Of a stretch of DNA of 64,000 bases, positions 21,616-34,000 are shown in pieces. The notes below the pieces were generated by a model, which worked only from the letters and a program-made list of their open reading frames with translations, did no database searches and was not told the origin of the DNA. The stretch spans positions 582,586 through 646,585 of the forward strand of contig NOKP01000028.1 in the NCBI GenBank assembly GCA_002682825.1, read 5' to 3'. Source of the stretch: Neonectria sp. B-13 (taxonomy: Eukaryota > Ascomycota > Sordariomycetes > Hypocreales > Nectriaceae). Numbering within the stretch: position 1 is the stretch's first letter; the number at the start of each line of letters is the position of its first letter. The position numbers and the translations under genes are program-made.

Positions 21616-22814
21616 GGTACGTAGGTACCTGGGAGTTAGTGGCCCTTCTGGGGCGGCTCCGCCGCTACGGGCTGGTTTCGCCTCTGGCTTCGGGGGAAGA
21701 GGCTTTGGCTTTGGGGCGCTGCGGCGGGCTGGGGTTCTGTGAGGTGGACCTCCTTCCTTGCTTCCCTCCTCCTGTTCTGTTGGCTCTGGAACATGGCTGG
21801 GGGGCGCGCCAACACCCTGTGGAAGTGGAAGGAAGGAGCCTAGCAGGGCAGCCCCCCGGTCTACATGATTGGGCAAATCGAGGTGATTCACCGGCATCGA
21901 TTGGTCCAGCCAAGAACTTCCCATTGGGCTGTGTTGTATTTTTACTCAGGTACGTACCGCTCGGTCCAGCCGCCACAATGGAAAGCCCGACTTTTTAATC
22001 AATGTCGTTGCCTGCACGTAACTGCACGTCGGTACGTACCTGCCTACAGAGTCACTGCAGTCTGCTGCCTTCGTCGCCCGCTCCATCAGTCACGAGCGGG
22101 GAGAAAAGAACGACAAAGGCACGAGAGCGGTTGGCCGACCGGTTTAACTGCGCGCTGGGACTGCGGCGGCCTCTGTTTTCTCTCAGGTACCTAGCCGCCC
22201 AAAAGAAGGCTTCTACCTCATCACCTTGCAGTGTTGGTTGGGCTTGTATTTTGGTTCTTTTGCCCAACTTTAGGATCCGTGCCGTCTCGTGGTCTGGCTG
22301 TCCAGTAGCCCGTCTATTGGAATGGCATGGCGGTCGGGGGTTTACCCTCTATTTACTACTTACCCTCGTTACGATCTAGGGTCTTGTTACGTACCGAAAG
22401 CCCAAAGAAAACCAGTGAAAGGGAAAACTCTCTTTGGTGGTGGTTCGGTGCCAAGTGCCTCGCCGGACTCGTTCTCTCCACTCTTTCTCATTCTTCCACT
22501 TGACTCAAGACTCTAGTTGCTGGTGATAGGTACAGTGCGTGCAGAAAGCCTTGCACGTGATGCGTTAGGTCTGGACTTTTGGAGGGCTTGGTCTGGAGGG
22601 TACCGATCCGGCATCTGTGGTGTGAAGCACTGTCGAAGAGCCGGGACAAGTGAGCCCGGGGCAATAGTTGTCCAGGCACGCAGCAACAGCCCATGGCTCC
22701 AACTCTCTGATGTGACGGAAGCTCATGACCAACCCACGCCATTGTCCGTCGTCTTCTCAGGTGACAAGAAGCAAGTCTTCCTCAGAAGCACCACGGCACC
22801 GCGTTTACGTACCT
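21616..22814. repeat. Cluster of GGTACGTACC-type palindromes
   Basis: GGTACGTACC is exact at 21949-21958 and 22031-22040. Related forms are GGTACGTAGGTACC at 21616-21629, GGTACC at 22186-22191, TTACGTACC at 22387-22395 and TTACGTACCT near 22805-22814. They could be transcription factor sites or short dispersed repeats. Confidence 0.6.
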
Positions 22815-23720
22815 AGCATGTCAGCATTCAAGAGTCCCTTATTCCCGCCATCAGACGTTGCATCTGCACCCTTCTCCCCACCTGCAACCTTGCCGTTTCG
22901 TCCCTTGCAACATGTACCGGCGAGTCCCTCCCCTCCGTCTCTCCCGTCCGGCGTAAAGACCTGTTATAGGCCGGACTGCCCCCCCACCTCCCGGAACCAA
23001 TCGCCCTCCGGGAGCCGGCCCAAGCAATCACAGCGCGCGTAGCAAACATACGACCTGGAATAGCCGCCCGACCCAAACTGCCGGGCCTAGCCATCACCTC
23101 CGCACGGCTCTGTTCCCGGGCCAGAAATCACAAGAAGTACTTTTTGTGTGTGTTTACTATTGTTGGTCCAGGCTTCGGCTGCAACCGATCGAATCAAGGC
23201 CTCGCCCGACGCGACCAACTCTATTTTCAAACTCGCAACCAACGAAACGGCCGGTTTGCCACATGGGTACCGTCCTCACTTCTTGGTCTGGCGCGTGAGC
23301 TGACTCAAGATGCGCAATCAAGTATTCATTTCCTTGCACTTTAACGTCAAACCCCGCCGTCGCTTCACCTATTCCAGAGCGATCACCACCCCTTTCTACC
23401 TTTCCCGCATGTGCCTTCATAGCCTCGTGTCCTCGTGCCTCAGTCGCACATCACTTGCATGTGTTGACCAACTTCAAGTGCACGCCAATAACAGCATCAA
23501 CAGGGCATTATCCCAGTTACCTACCAGGGATAGGCCATGCTTGATTCTAGGGCCCAAGCCCATCTACATGCTATCCAGCAGTCCGGGTATAACATCCCAG
23601 CGTGATATCCAAATGCCATGCCTAATACCCAAATCCATTGACTCCAAATCCCCATTCGCTCCCTTTTTATCATTCCCATATCTACACATTAACCATCTAT
23701 AAATCGCCAGCTCATCCCCA

Positions 23721-25929
23721 CTAGGCGATGTACACTGGCATCCGACTCCCCAACAACTCGCTCTTATTTACCTGCACGTCCAGTTTGTTGAAATCATGCA
23801 GCATCAGCCAGCAGATCATCCGGAACACCAGCGTGCACCACACGTCGTCGTGCGTAACATCCTGGTTGCTGAGGGACACCTCTTCCCGCGGCTCCGCCTG
23901 ATCCTTCGGATCAATATCTGAGTCGGCATCATCATCCTGAACGGACTGGTCAGTCTGCACCGTAACGGTGAAACCGTTCTCCGGCCCGCTCGACGGAAGC
24001 GGGGGTCCGTGTGCATTTGCTACAGGAGCACCGCCCCGGGTGCTGCTCGCCTGGGTCCGGGCGGTACCCGCTCTCCGGAAGCTGTAGCCGGGTGGTGCCC
24101 CGACGATGCTTGTTCGGCGGTCCGTGGAGCTTGTCGCATGGGGGACCACCTTCTTCCGAACGACTTCGAAGTAGACGTCCATGAATTTATGCTGTCGCTC
24201 GTCGGGGCTAGCTGCATGCATGTCCTCAAACAAGGGCGGCGGCGGTTGTGGCGGCCCAACAGGGACCCGGGAGGTCGGCGTTGAGGTCCACTCAGCATGA
24301 AGAGACGCATTGTCAGTATTTCGATCGTCACGATCGTTTAGCAAGCGCAGGACTTCTTGTAGGTGAGATCGCAATACATCTAGCACCATCTGTCGCCGGA
24401 ACCCCACCCTCTCCGCCTCCATGTCCGCCGTACTAAGCCGGGCAGACTGCGGCCGGCCCGGGGCGGCTACCGGGACGCTCTTAGAGCCCCGAGTCTTAGC
24501 CGTCAGGATCTCATCGCAATCATCAAGAGCCGCATGGAGGGCCCTGAGGAACTGCAGCTGCTCGACAAAGTCCTTGATGCGATGATGGGTCAGGATCTCG
24601 CGGATATGGTGGTTGATCTTCCCTAGGATAGCGGCGTTGCGCGCCACCCCTGGAAGATTTACCTGAACGAGCTCGGAATACGCCTCCATCATTTTGACAA
24701 GGGACAGCGAGCGTTTGTCCCATCGGTCCGGTGTTGGGTTCGGGATGTACGTGAAAATACTGTTTTCCATGTGAAATGTCCGGCTGAGCATGCCCAGGAT
24801 CTCAAATGACACTGAAATAGGTCAGCCATGGACTTGGTCTGGGTCACCATTAAATCAAGAAAAATGGCAACGTACCTGGAAACAAATGGGAGGTTTGTTT
24901 GTCTGGGTCAGTAAAGCAGCGAACGGCATTGTTGTTGCATCCAATCAGGATAAGAGACTCGGAAATGTCGCTGCGGCTGGCCATTTGCAACGTGTCGATT
25001 TTCTGTTCATAGTCTTCCAGGAACCCCAGGCGTCGATAATCGAACTTCTCCCTATAGATGGTGGGGACGTAGCCGAAACACAGCTCCTTGATCTCATCCA
25101 CAGGGATGACACGCTTGCGTTCGAAGGAGCACTTTCCATAGACCCGGAACGAAAACATGAGGCCAAGGTCCGAGAGCCGTTCACCCAGGAGCATGAAGCC
25201 GTTGCCCTCGGCACGGTAACGGTCGTGGGTGCGGTTGAACTCTTTCCAATAGACACCAAGGGCAGCCATCATCTCGATAAGATGGCACATGGTTGTGGTG
25301 GCGTACGGTCGGCTCACAGTCGTCGGCATTGTGTCCCAGCTCTTGCGCATGGGCTGCAGGGCGACGGTCAGGGTATGGTGTTCGAGAACAGAAGGGGGCG
25401 CAGAAGGGAAGCCATTCTCCTGGGAACTGGCGCTTGGAGGGCCTATATGCTGATACTGATCAGTCTGCCAGTCTCGGGAGTCTTTCTCCATGCGCTGGAC
25501 GGCGGAGAGAAGCATGGTCCAGGAGGCTCGCTCGTTATCGGTGGTGTGGATCTGCTCCTTGTGGGATTTCTTGGCAAATTCGTCCCGCTGGCCGACGAGA
25601 TCGACGCTGAGTTCGGACCGGGTGTTCTTCAGGCTCTCCGGTGTTCCGTCAAGAAAGTATATATCCTGGCCGCGGACGGGGCCGCGCTTGTTTGTCGGAG
25701 GCGAGACGAAGATGACGGGGACTTCGAATTCGACCTCGAAGCGCAGCTCGTCCCACGAGAAGCGGCGCGTCTTGGTTTCCGCCCAGCGACCCATGACTTT
25801 CTCGTTGCATTGGGAGTAGCCGGCAGCGGACGCGTAGTATTGTTGCATGACCTGCATGAAAGTCGCAGCAAGGGCGACAAGGGAGATGACGAGGGCTACG
25901 AGGGCCACGACGACCTCGGGGTCGGCCAT
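23721..25929 (-). CDS. Modin-like fungal membrane-anchored protein
   Basis: Two exons, 25929-24876 and 24811-23721, are split by a 64 bp GTACGT...TTCAG intron within a Val codon and give 714 residues. The N-terminus MADPEVVVALVALVISLVALAATFMQVMQQYY is a signal-anchor type membrane segment. It is followed by a conserved block (about 45-110) with RRFSWDELRFEVEFEVPVIF and GQDIYFLDG, the pattern I associate with proteins annotated modin in Neurospora and relatives. Residues ~205-345 are a second conserved region containing VSRPYATTTMCHLIEMMAALG, then GYVPTIYREKFDYRRLGFLED. The C-terminal half is helical, then disordered, ending with VNKSELLG and a short tail. The biochemical function is not established. 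The modin name rests on recalled family resemblance, not a search. Confidence 0.8.
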
Positions 25930-27054
25930 GATTTCGGAGGGCCAGGGAGCGTGGTTCAGCGCGGATCGTGTACGTAGATGAGTGAGGACGAGGCTGTCGA
26001 AGAGCGAAGTCGGTAGAGAGGAATTCGTCGAGAGTGACAGATCGTGAGAAGGGCAGAAGCAGAACTAAGTAGGTGGTGGGCGGTTCTGAATAGGGCGCCA
26101 GAGCCTCGTCCAGATAAAGCGAACAGCGGCGGATAGCGACGGAGAGATGCGACTGGGCAGTCTCAGACGAGGAGAGGAGTCGGCGAGCAGGCTACAAATC
26201 AGGCTTCATAATTAAGGTGGCGGATCGGACATTTCGAAGGGTGCGCCATGCATCAAGGCGGGCAGAGAAAAGAAGGGTGCATTACGTATGCTGAGGAGAG
26301 AAACTGAGAGAGAGGAGAGACAAAGAAGAGAATTGAAGGTCGGTTCGCAGCAGGAGATTGGCTTCTCTCTTCCCGACGAGGCTCTGGATGGAGTTGTGCG
26401 CGCGGTCTAGAGGGGCGGGTGGGTTGCACTGAACGCTCAGTGGGCCACCCGCTGTGGCCCGCTGTGGGTTTACCGGGAGGTAGCCCAATCAGCCTCTGGG
26501 CGGGGGACCCTCGCAGCCTGGGAAATTGGGGGCGGTTTCCGGAGTTGCTGGGAAGGGGAACACAATGTTCATTTAAATGGTCGTTGTGTGATGCCCCATG
26601 CCCTATAGTATTAGAGGCTTGGTGGGTTATTTTCCGTGAGAGCAATTCCTAGTTAAATCCCAAACATCGGAGACGCCCAGACGGGATATCGATATGTTAG
26701 GTTGGGTGCTTGTTGTCGCGGGATGACGTCGCTGCTTAAGCACTTTAATTCTTAGGCGGAGTGCAGGTGGCTTTATCCCGCGGCCGCTAAGAAGCTCAGC
26801 CAGCCATAGCGCTTTACAATCATTTTAGAGGGCGGCGTGCTGCGTGAACTTCGCTCAAGCGTCCTGCATCTGTCAGCCCCAGCCATGGATCCAATCCCTT
26901 GCAAATGTTACTTAAAAGCCCAGACAAGAATACGACTCGTGGCGTTTGCGTTGCAAAGATTGAGGCCATCATTGTGCATCTCACTGCATGCCTTATGTTA
27001 CACGTCGTGTCATGAGTCGTAATTCTTCTCAGCCTGCTTCACCCCTTGCCTAAC
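25930..27054. other. Upstream of the modin-like gene, 3' flank of the thioesterase-like gene
   Basis: A purine-rich leader runs from 25930 to ~26350, followed by a GC-rich then mixed region. No supported gene. Confidence 0.45.
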
Positions 27055-28059
27055 CTACAGCTTCTCCGACCGCGATGTATTCCTCTCTATGTCAACAGCC
27101 AGCGCAACGTGGTTGCTCAGCGCCACCACCTCCCCCTCCCGATCAAAGACAACCACTTCGGCATCGTACCGCCCATTCTGAATCACCTTTGCCGCCACCC
27201 GCAGCCGCAGCCACTCCTCGCCCTGCTGCGCCAGCGCCTTCTTCACCTCGAGGCTCATCGTCACCGTCGGGTACCAGAACATCTTGTCGAACGCGAAGCC
27301 GCCGGTGGGAACCTCCGCGTCCGCGTCCGCCGGCCGAAACGTCTCGACTAGCAGCGGCGGCCCGGCGTCGGAGACGTAGCCCAGCGAAGCGTTCGTGAAG
27401 GGCTCGCCGTTGGCCATCCGCAGCCAGAAGTCGTAGCTCGCCGGGCGGAACGCGCACCCCTTGGGAGCGTAGTACTCAAGGTTGTTCATGATTGGCACGT
27501 AGTCCATGATGCGCATTTGCAGGCGCTCCCAGTTGGCGTCTGCGCCCTTGGCCAGCAGGTCCAGGTCGGCTGGTGGAGGCGGGTCCTTGACGTCGAAGCC
27601 TGTGGGCAGTGTGATGCCCTCCTCGCCCGCGAACAGCGAATTCGTGATATAAGCCACCGCGCGCTTCTTTGACTTGGGCGACACCCAGGGTCTCTGCGGC
27701 AGGAGCTCGCCTTGGTAGAGCGCGACGTGGACGACGGACACGCCGCGTCCTGGTTTAACGTCTTCCACGACGAGCACGGCGGGCCCCTGGTGCGTGGCAT
27801 AGAGGAATTGCCAGTGCGCCGCGATGGGATCTGGCTGGTTGCGCACGCTCAGGTACGCGCTTGCGACCCGGAGGAAGACAGACGCAACGTAGCCGCCATT
27901 GGGGACTGTTTTTCTCTAGTGGTCAGACAGGACGGGTGATTGACCTTGCGTATTCGTACCTGTTCCGACGCAGAATGGCTTGGTCAGATTGGCAGCGAAT
28001 GTCGTCGAGTCAAGTCGTGTGACTTGGGAGTCCTTGTCGAACGAGGGAGCTTCCTTCAT
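27055..28059 (-). CDS. Acyl-CoA thioesterase-like hotdog protein
   Basis: Two exons, 28059-27960 and 27905-27055, with a 54 bp GTACGA...ACAG intron, give 316 residues. The first exon holds MKEAPSFDKDSQV and the TFAANLTKPFCVGT strand. The second opens with the PNGGYVASVFLRVA helix characteristic of the thioesterase-like (4HBT_3, TesB-related) family. The C-terminal half has the second hotdog, including GFAFDKMFWYPTVTMSLEV and a strand reading VALSNHVALAVD. Such proteins hydrolyse acyl-CoA thioesters. The substrate cannot be told from sequence, and many fungal members are uncharacterised. It lies 453 bp downstream of the N-acetyltransferase gene on the same strand, and both use or act on acyl-CoA. 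Confidence 0.88.
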
Positions 28060-28512
28060 CCTGCAGGTCAACAACGGACACACCTTGAATGTCAGGGCTT
28101 AAGTATTCTCCTGTTAATGATTGTCGAATGAAATGCAGATCTGGATGGCCACGTAAACTGAACTGCTTAATTGTAGGAGATACAAAGTATGGTCCCCGGA
28201 TTTCGGTAACTTCAGCCGAGGCAACCCCACACTATCAAATACAACGCTTGTGACATCGCCAGCGTCGCAACTCTGCTGGCAAGGGTGTGTAATGTTATCT
28301 GGATTCCGTTTACACATCCCGAAGATCCTAGAGCAATACCACTGAGCACGGCGATGTAGAGTAAGAAAAGTATCATTAAGTAGTATATAACTCGTTTCAT
28401 CGATGAAGAGAAAACAGACCAGGATATGCTAACAAGAGTAGGCTCGCCAGCGTACACAGATCCAACTATTTCTAAACGAAGGCAATTCAGGGACACATTC
28501 ATCTGAAGCGGC
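28060..28512. other. Spacer between thioesterase-like and NAT genes
   Basis: Presumed promoter of the thioesterase-like gene and 3' flank of the NAT gene. An ATG-started frame at 28502-28212 (-) encodes a hydrophobic 96-residue stretch but has no other support. Confidence 0.4.
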
Positions 28513-29505
28513 TCATGCTTTGCTGGTTATCTCAGTCGCGCAACCCCGAATGGCATATCTGTCCTGCTCCGGGAGCTTGATGAGAAAGTACTTCTGCAGC
28601 GCCTTGAGCCTCTCGCTCTCGCTGTGCAGCTCCTCCTCGTACACGACGACCCCCTCGGTGCGCAGCTTGAGTTTGTCGCCAACCAAGATCAGCGAGCCGT
28701 TTACCTTGGCATCGTCAGTGTCCCATCGCGTCAGCACCTCGATCTTGCCGTTGACTATCTTGAAGTCGTTGTCTGTGGTGAACCGCGTGCACAACACATT
28801 TTGCACGAATATGCTGGTCGGCATCGTCGACGGCGCCAGGTTCATGTTTTGGATGTCCTCGGGCAGGAACTCCATATCCGTGAAGCAGTACAGCGGCGTC
28901 CAGTCCGCCTCGGGCCGCAGGCGGTTCTCGTAGATCCAGACCTTGGTCTTTCGGTTGAAGCCCTGAGGAATGACGTCGTATCTGAGCCGCACGTTCATGG
29001 GCCCAAGGTGCCTGAAGACCTCGTTCCCCTGGGGGTCCATCTTGAGAGGGGCTATGGGCCCGTTGGCGCCGAAGCCCACGTCGACGACATAGGGCACGTT
29101 GCCGATGTTGACGATGATGACACAGTGGCTGAAGCCGCCATACTTTCCCTCGTCCTGCAGGTATACCCTAGAGCCGGCCATGTAGACATCGAAGCCTAGC
29201 GTCACCAGCAGGGTGTGAAGGAGAGTGTTGTTCTCCATGCAGTAGCCTCCGCGGCCGGGCTGCAGGATGATCTTGTTGTAGAGGTGGTCCGGGTCGACAT
29301 TGATGAGGCGGTGCCACGAGTAGTGCAGGGTGAGGTTCTCGAAGGGGATGTTGCACAGATGGCACTTGTGAAGCAGCTTCAGGATCTCGAGCTGCTCCTC
29401 GGGCGACAGGCCCTCGACATTGCCCGGTCGCTCAGTGACGGGCACGCGGATGCGGGCAAAGTACGGCTCGAGCTGGGAGCGGCGGTACTTGACGCGGAGC
29501 ACCAT
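28513..29505 (-). CDS. Arylamine N-acetyltransferase
   Basis: An intronless gene of 330 residues from the ATG at 29505. The family's catalytic triad is complete: Cys89 in GRGGYCMENN, His127 in GGFSHCVI and Asp142 in VVDVGFG. The length and the N-terminal EPYFARIRV...EILKLLHKCHLCNIPFENL pattern are normal for fungal NATs. NATs transfer an acetyl (in some Fusarium members malonyl) group from CoA to arylamines by a ping-pong mechanism. In fungi some detoxify plant or synthetic aromatic amines, but the substrate here is not predictable. It is cytosolic, with no signal peptide. Confidence 0.95.
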   Translation of the reverse strand: MVLRVKYRRSQLEPYFARIRVPVTERPGNVEGLSPEEQLEILKLLHKCHLCNIPFENLTLHYSWHRLINVDPDHLYNKIILQPGRGGYCMENNTLLHTLLVTLGFDVYMAGSRVYLQDEGKYGGFSHCVIIVNIGNVPYVVDVGFGANGPIAPLKMDPQGNEVFRHLGPMNVRLRYDVIPQGFNRKTKVWIYENRLRPEADWTPLYCFTDMEFLPEDIQNMNLAPSTMPTSIFVQNVLCTRFTTDNDFKIVNGKIEVLTRWDTDDAKVNGSLILVGDKLKLRTEGVVVYEEELHSESERLKALQKYFLIKLPEQDRYAIRGCATEITSKA

Positions 29506-31038
29506 CTCGCGGGTTTTGTATTCGTGGTCTCTTTTGAGTGAAAAACAGGAAAAAAAGAGAGTGAGAAGAATAATTCAGATTGCGGGAATGGAAGGAAATG
29601 CGCGTGGGACGTGGTTGAAGAAGGGACCCAAGGGAAGGGACTCTAAGGAAGGGACTCTAAGGAAGGGAGAGCCGAGGGGAGGTGTGAGGGATCATGACTG
29701 GGCGCGAGCCAATCGCTTGCTCCAAATGGGGAATGTTGTCTTAAGTTGGGGCAGCACAGCTTATTAATACGAGGAAGAGAACGTTGCAGGAACTGGGTTG
29801 AAAATGGAGTGACGAGGTATTTGTGGTCGTTTCATGTCCTAGACAGTATCTCTGGTCTATATTGTGATCGTAGTTGAAATCTGACGAAGCTGGTCTCGAT
29901 GACGTCGATACAATAGACTATCTACCGCCTGATATAAGTGAGTCGGTCCTGTCGGGTGTGGATTAGAGTAAGCTCAGTCTGCTGCCTCACGGGCATTGTT
30001 ATGTAGTAGTGGCCTTAATTTTTGTTCGTCTGAAAAGCGAGAGATGGCCCCAGTAGCTATACTTCATGGAGCAGAGAAATAGCTAGCGATTGGTTGACAA
30101 CTTAGAATATGGCTCAATTGAGAAGTCCAGGGAAGCATTACTCGACAATCAGAGGATGCTGTACCTGCTCTGTACATACATGGAACGTGAAATTTAAAGA
30201 GGACTGGGTTCGTACGTATGGATGACGCCGGAAGAGTCATCCAATTGGATTTATTGAGCACCGCCAGGGTAGTAAATGGGTGGATTATGAATAGAGTTGA
30301 AGACAACGCTGGTCCTGTCTTTTAGAATTGAGATAGAAGAGTGAGCTAAACCAGTAGGCTGTAACATTCGGCAGAAGAATCATCAATGTGATCAGAAAAC
30401 CAACATGCTCTACAGTTTCTTAGGTGAAATATCACTCCCAGTCTAATTCGTCGTGGAATGCTTCTCAGGTCTGCCTAATACTCTGCCCTGGCGGATCCCA
30501 GTGGCGGTGCGCCAGGGGTAATGGCGGGGAATTCGCCGTAATTGCGGGTGGTGAGCTTAGCCCCCGGGCGGCCTCAGATCAGCCAAAGGCCCTATGCATT
30601 GGAGCTACAGGGGGCAGACGGCTGTCTAAGGTGGGTAAGCTGGCCTGTTGGTCGCTCGTCGTGGCGCAGACGAAAGATGCCTTGGATCCAGGGCTTACAC
30701 CAACAACTCTAACACGAGCGGATCGACTCACTCGGCCTGCTTCAGCGGCCTGAGTCACTAGCGAAGCCGGCAACCGGCCATCGCCTGCGTTGGAAATGAG
30801 CGTTTGCAGTGAAGAATTGATTTCGCGTAGGGCTATAAAGCATGCCATTGCGCCTGTCTTTTACCAATGCCTCGATGCTTAACAAGTCAAATCGTTCCTA
30901 CCTACTTAGTATCTACTTCAAGTACTTACGACAGGCTGGTAAGCTGATGATTGAGCTATCAAACCATCATCAACCACAACCACCACCATCACGATAACGG
31001 CCGTCACGATAACTACTTGACAACACAGCCAGCCCAGC
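29506..31038. other. Divergent upstream region of NAT and the vWA-RBR gene
   Basis: About 1.5 kb serving both genes. AAGGGACTC is tandemly repeated near 29630-29665, and CCACCA/CATCA runs precede the ATG at 31039. No gene is seen. Confidence 0.45.
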
Positions 31039-34000
31039 ATGGCTCGTACCAAGGGCCCCCACGACCTTCTGGTCGTCCTCGACGCCACCGCGTCCATGGG
31101 CGGCTTCGTCCAGGCCCTCAACAAGTCCCTCCCCGAAATCATCAGCTTGTCCGCGCTCACGGGCTGCTTCGAGCGTATCGGCGTCATCGCCTACCGCGAC
31201 TACTGCGGCGGCGACCTCACCGAGTGGTCCGGATGGTGTTCGCCCTCCGGCTCCGTCTCCGGCCCGGACATCGTCAGCCAGGAGACGGTCCTGCAGATGG
31301 CCCACGGCATCCGAGCCGACTACGGAGGCGACTGGCCCGAGGCCGCCAAGACGGGCCTCGCTCGCGCATATCAGAACATGCGAGAGGACGCCACTACGAT
31401 TATCCTGCTCTACGCGGATGCTCCTCCTCATTGCAAGGCCACCGACGGCCCGAACTTCGCCATTGAGAAGAGGAACCTGTCCAAGGAAGACAGCTTCGGC
31501 GGATGCGGACCCAAGTTCGTCGACTGGGTCTCGGCAACAATGGCTTTCAAGAACGGCCCCAAGAAGGGAGTCGTATTCAGCGTCGTCAGCCCTGCTTCCA
31601 CTCCTTCCTACACCCCTTACCTCTATATGTCCACCATCACGGGAGGAATCCATTTCACCATGGAGGCCGTTTCCTCCAACATCATCTCCCAGTTGACCCT
31701 GGGAATGCTACTCACCTGGATGGGTGCCGGAAAGGCCGTCGAGGGCGACAACACCAAGGTTGGCGACATTCGGTTGTACCGTGACAAGGCCGACCTCGAG
31801 CAGGCCAAGACTGAGACGGATACTATACTTAGCCGGTATATTGCTACGGGGCACTTTCCCCCTTACCCAAAGGTGACACAGAACATCACGTCGCGCGGTA
31901 TTGCCCTCAAGGATATGCCAACCACACTCAAGGCTCGAGGACCAAGTGTTAAGAACTTTGCCAAGCGATACGTCGAGGATGAGGACTATAAGAAGTTGGC
32001 TGTCGATCAGCTTCGCCGTATCATTACCTCCAACGTATCCGCCGTGTCGGTCAACCCTATTTTCGGCACCCTCTGGAGGACCGTCTGTAACGACCGCAAC
32101 AACGAGGCGCGCGATGGCCTGATTTCGACATTCGGCCTTGAGGTCGACCGGATCTCTGACGCGACCGAAAAGGCCCGGATGAAGGCTTGGCTCGAGGAGT
32201 CATACAACTACAAGGCAGATATTCAGGCCGCCATCGAGAAGGTCCCCGCCACGGAGCGATTCCCTGTCGTGTACTTGGACCCAACAGCGGATTTCGGGGT
32301 TGCGCCAGGCCAGGACGAGGATGAGGGATCTGAAAACACGCCCCTGAACCAGTTCACGCGAGCCGAGCTTTTGGAGATTGGCAGGTCGTGCGACTACCGA
32401 ATCCTGCGACGACTGGGCAAGGTCTTGACCCGTCTCAGCTACGTCGAGAAGCCTGAAGACCTGCCGGCGCATATCAAGGCCGCCAGCGCAGATGGCGTTC
32501 CCCGGATTCCCATGGCTCTTGCGGACCCCAAGCACAAGCGCCAGTTCTGGAAGCTCCTCCTCCACGCCGTCCTCCCTGGCACAATGATCACAGCCCGCCC
32601 AGCCGCCGTGCTTGCGGCTCTTGCTCTACGCATGGGCATTGTCCCCTTGCGGGATGTAGCTGACCAGGAGCTTCTGTCGTTCCGCGACCGTTGGAACACC
32701 CTCGAGATTCCTGAGACATGGAATGTGGGATGTTTGGGGCTGCTGCTCGACGCGGACAGGGACTTTGAAGAGCGTGTTGCTCAGGGCATTACCCAGCGCC
32801 AGGCTCCCGAGTCTAGCATCTTGAAGTCCGAGGATCGCAAGCTATTCAAGACCCTAGTGGACTATAAGATGCTTGAGGCCAACATGAAGACAACTCTGCA
32901 GGCCAAGGTTGGCTGGAAGCCTGACAAGACCAAGGTGGCCATTGGCCCCGTTGTCATCTGCCGAGAGTGCCAGTTTCCCCGGTCGGTTACCATCATGGCC
33001 GCTCACGGAGTTTGTGGCATGTGCACGCTCCAGCGACTCTGCAAGTGCAATGCGTGTACAAGATCCGAAGACCATGCCGATCGTCTGAAGAAGAACGTCT
33101 CAGCCGAGCACAACGAAAACTCATCGGGCTATTGGGTGGAGTGTAGCCGGGTACAGTGTCGGGCACAGTACGTCGTCTACAACCCAGATGCTCTGAAAGT
33201 CCGGGCCAAGTGCTTCTACTGTCGACACGCCGATGTGAAGGGGGAAATGGGACCTGCCCCGGTCGTCGATTGCTCCAAGTGCCTGAACCGTGTGGTTTGG
33301 CCTGTCGAGTATCGGCCTAAGAGTCTGAATCTCACAGCGTTCGAGTGTTCTGCGTGCGCAACCAACGTTGTCACCATCATCACGCAGGATACGACTGCCG
33401 AAGACCTGACCAAGGAGAACGGGTCGGACTGGGTCTTGAAGAACGATGATGGAGCCATTGCCGCAGCTTTCAACGGGCGCTCTCTGTTCTACACGGCGTC
33501 GCATTGCGACCTGGCGAACCTCCCGGACAAGGTGGCCGTTCTCCCCGCCGACGACAAGTCTACCCTCACCATCGCCGGTAAGCTGGTCCGGAACCAGCCT
33601 GAGGTCCGAGACTCCCTGGAGCGATGGGTCGGCGCCCGGAGGACCGAGGCCGGCGTCTGCAGCCTCTGCTTCTCCAACGTGCGCAAGGCAGACCTCCGCC
33701 AGGCATGTGGCCGCGCTGGCTGCCACCAGCTGATCTGCAACGGATGTATCAAGGACTGGTACGGCATCAACGCCCGTGGGCGCATCATCAATGTCGCAGC
33801 GCTCTCGTGCGCCTTCTGCCGTCGACGTCCCGCTCCCAAGACTATCGCTCCCTTCGGCCTCACCACCCTGGGCGACCTGCGCAAGGCCGTTGACGAGGCA
33901 GGAGCCTGGGTGTACGCGTGGTGCAACATGTGTGGCTTCGCCAAGAAGTATGTCGAGCGGGTGTGTGCTGCAGGCGCGCCGGCAGAGCTGGTCGATTGGG

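Larger units (their letters stand above)
20787..23720. other. Long intergenic region upstream of the CDC4-like gene
   Basis: About 2.9 kb without a supported gene. It holds a hexamer repeat at 21315-21368 and a scatter of GGTACGTACC-type palindromes between 21.6 and 22.8 kb. The final ~600 bp before 23721 are the 3' flank of the modin-like gene. All frames here are low-complexity or short. Confidence 0.5.

Noticed and set aside
24790..25977. 395-residue plus-strand frame opposite the modin-like gene
   Set aside because: Non-ATG start, runs through the real intron, no domain.
28212..28502. 96-residue hydrophobic minus-strand frame with an ATG
   Set aside because: In the short spacer between two genes, no homologue recognised and no promoter; possible but unsupported.
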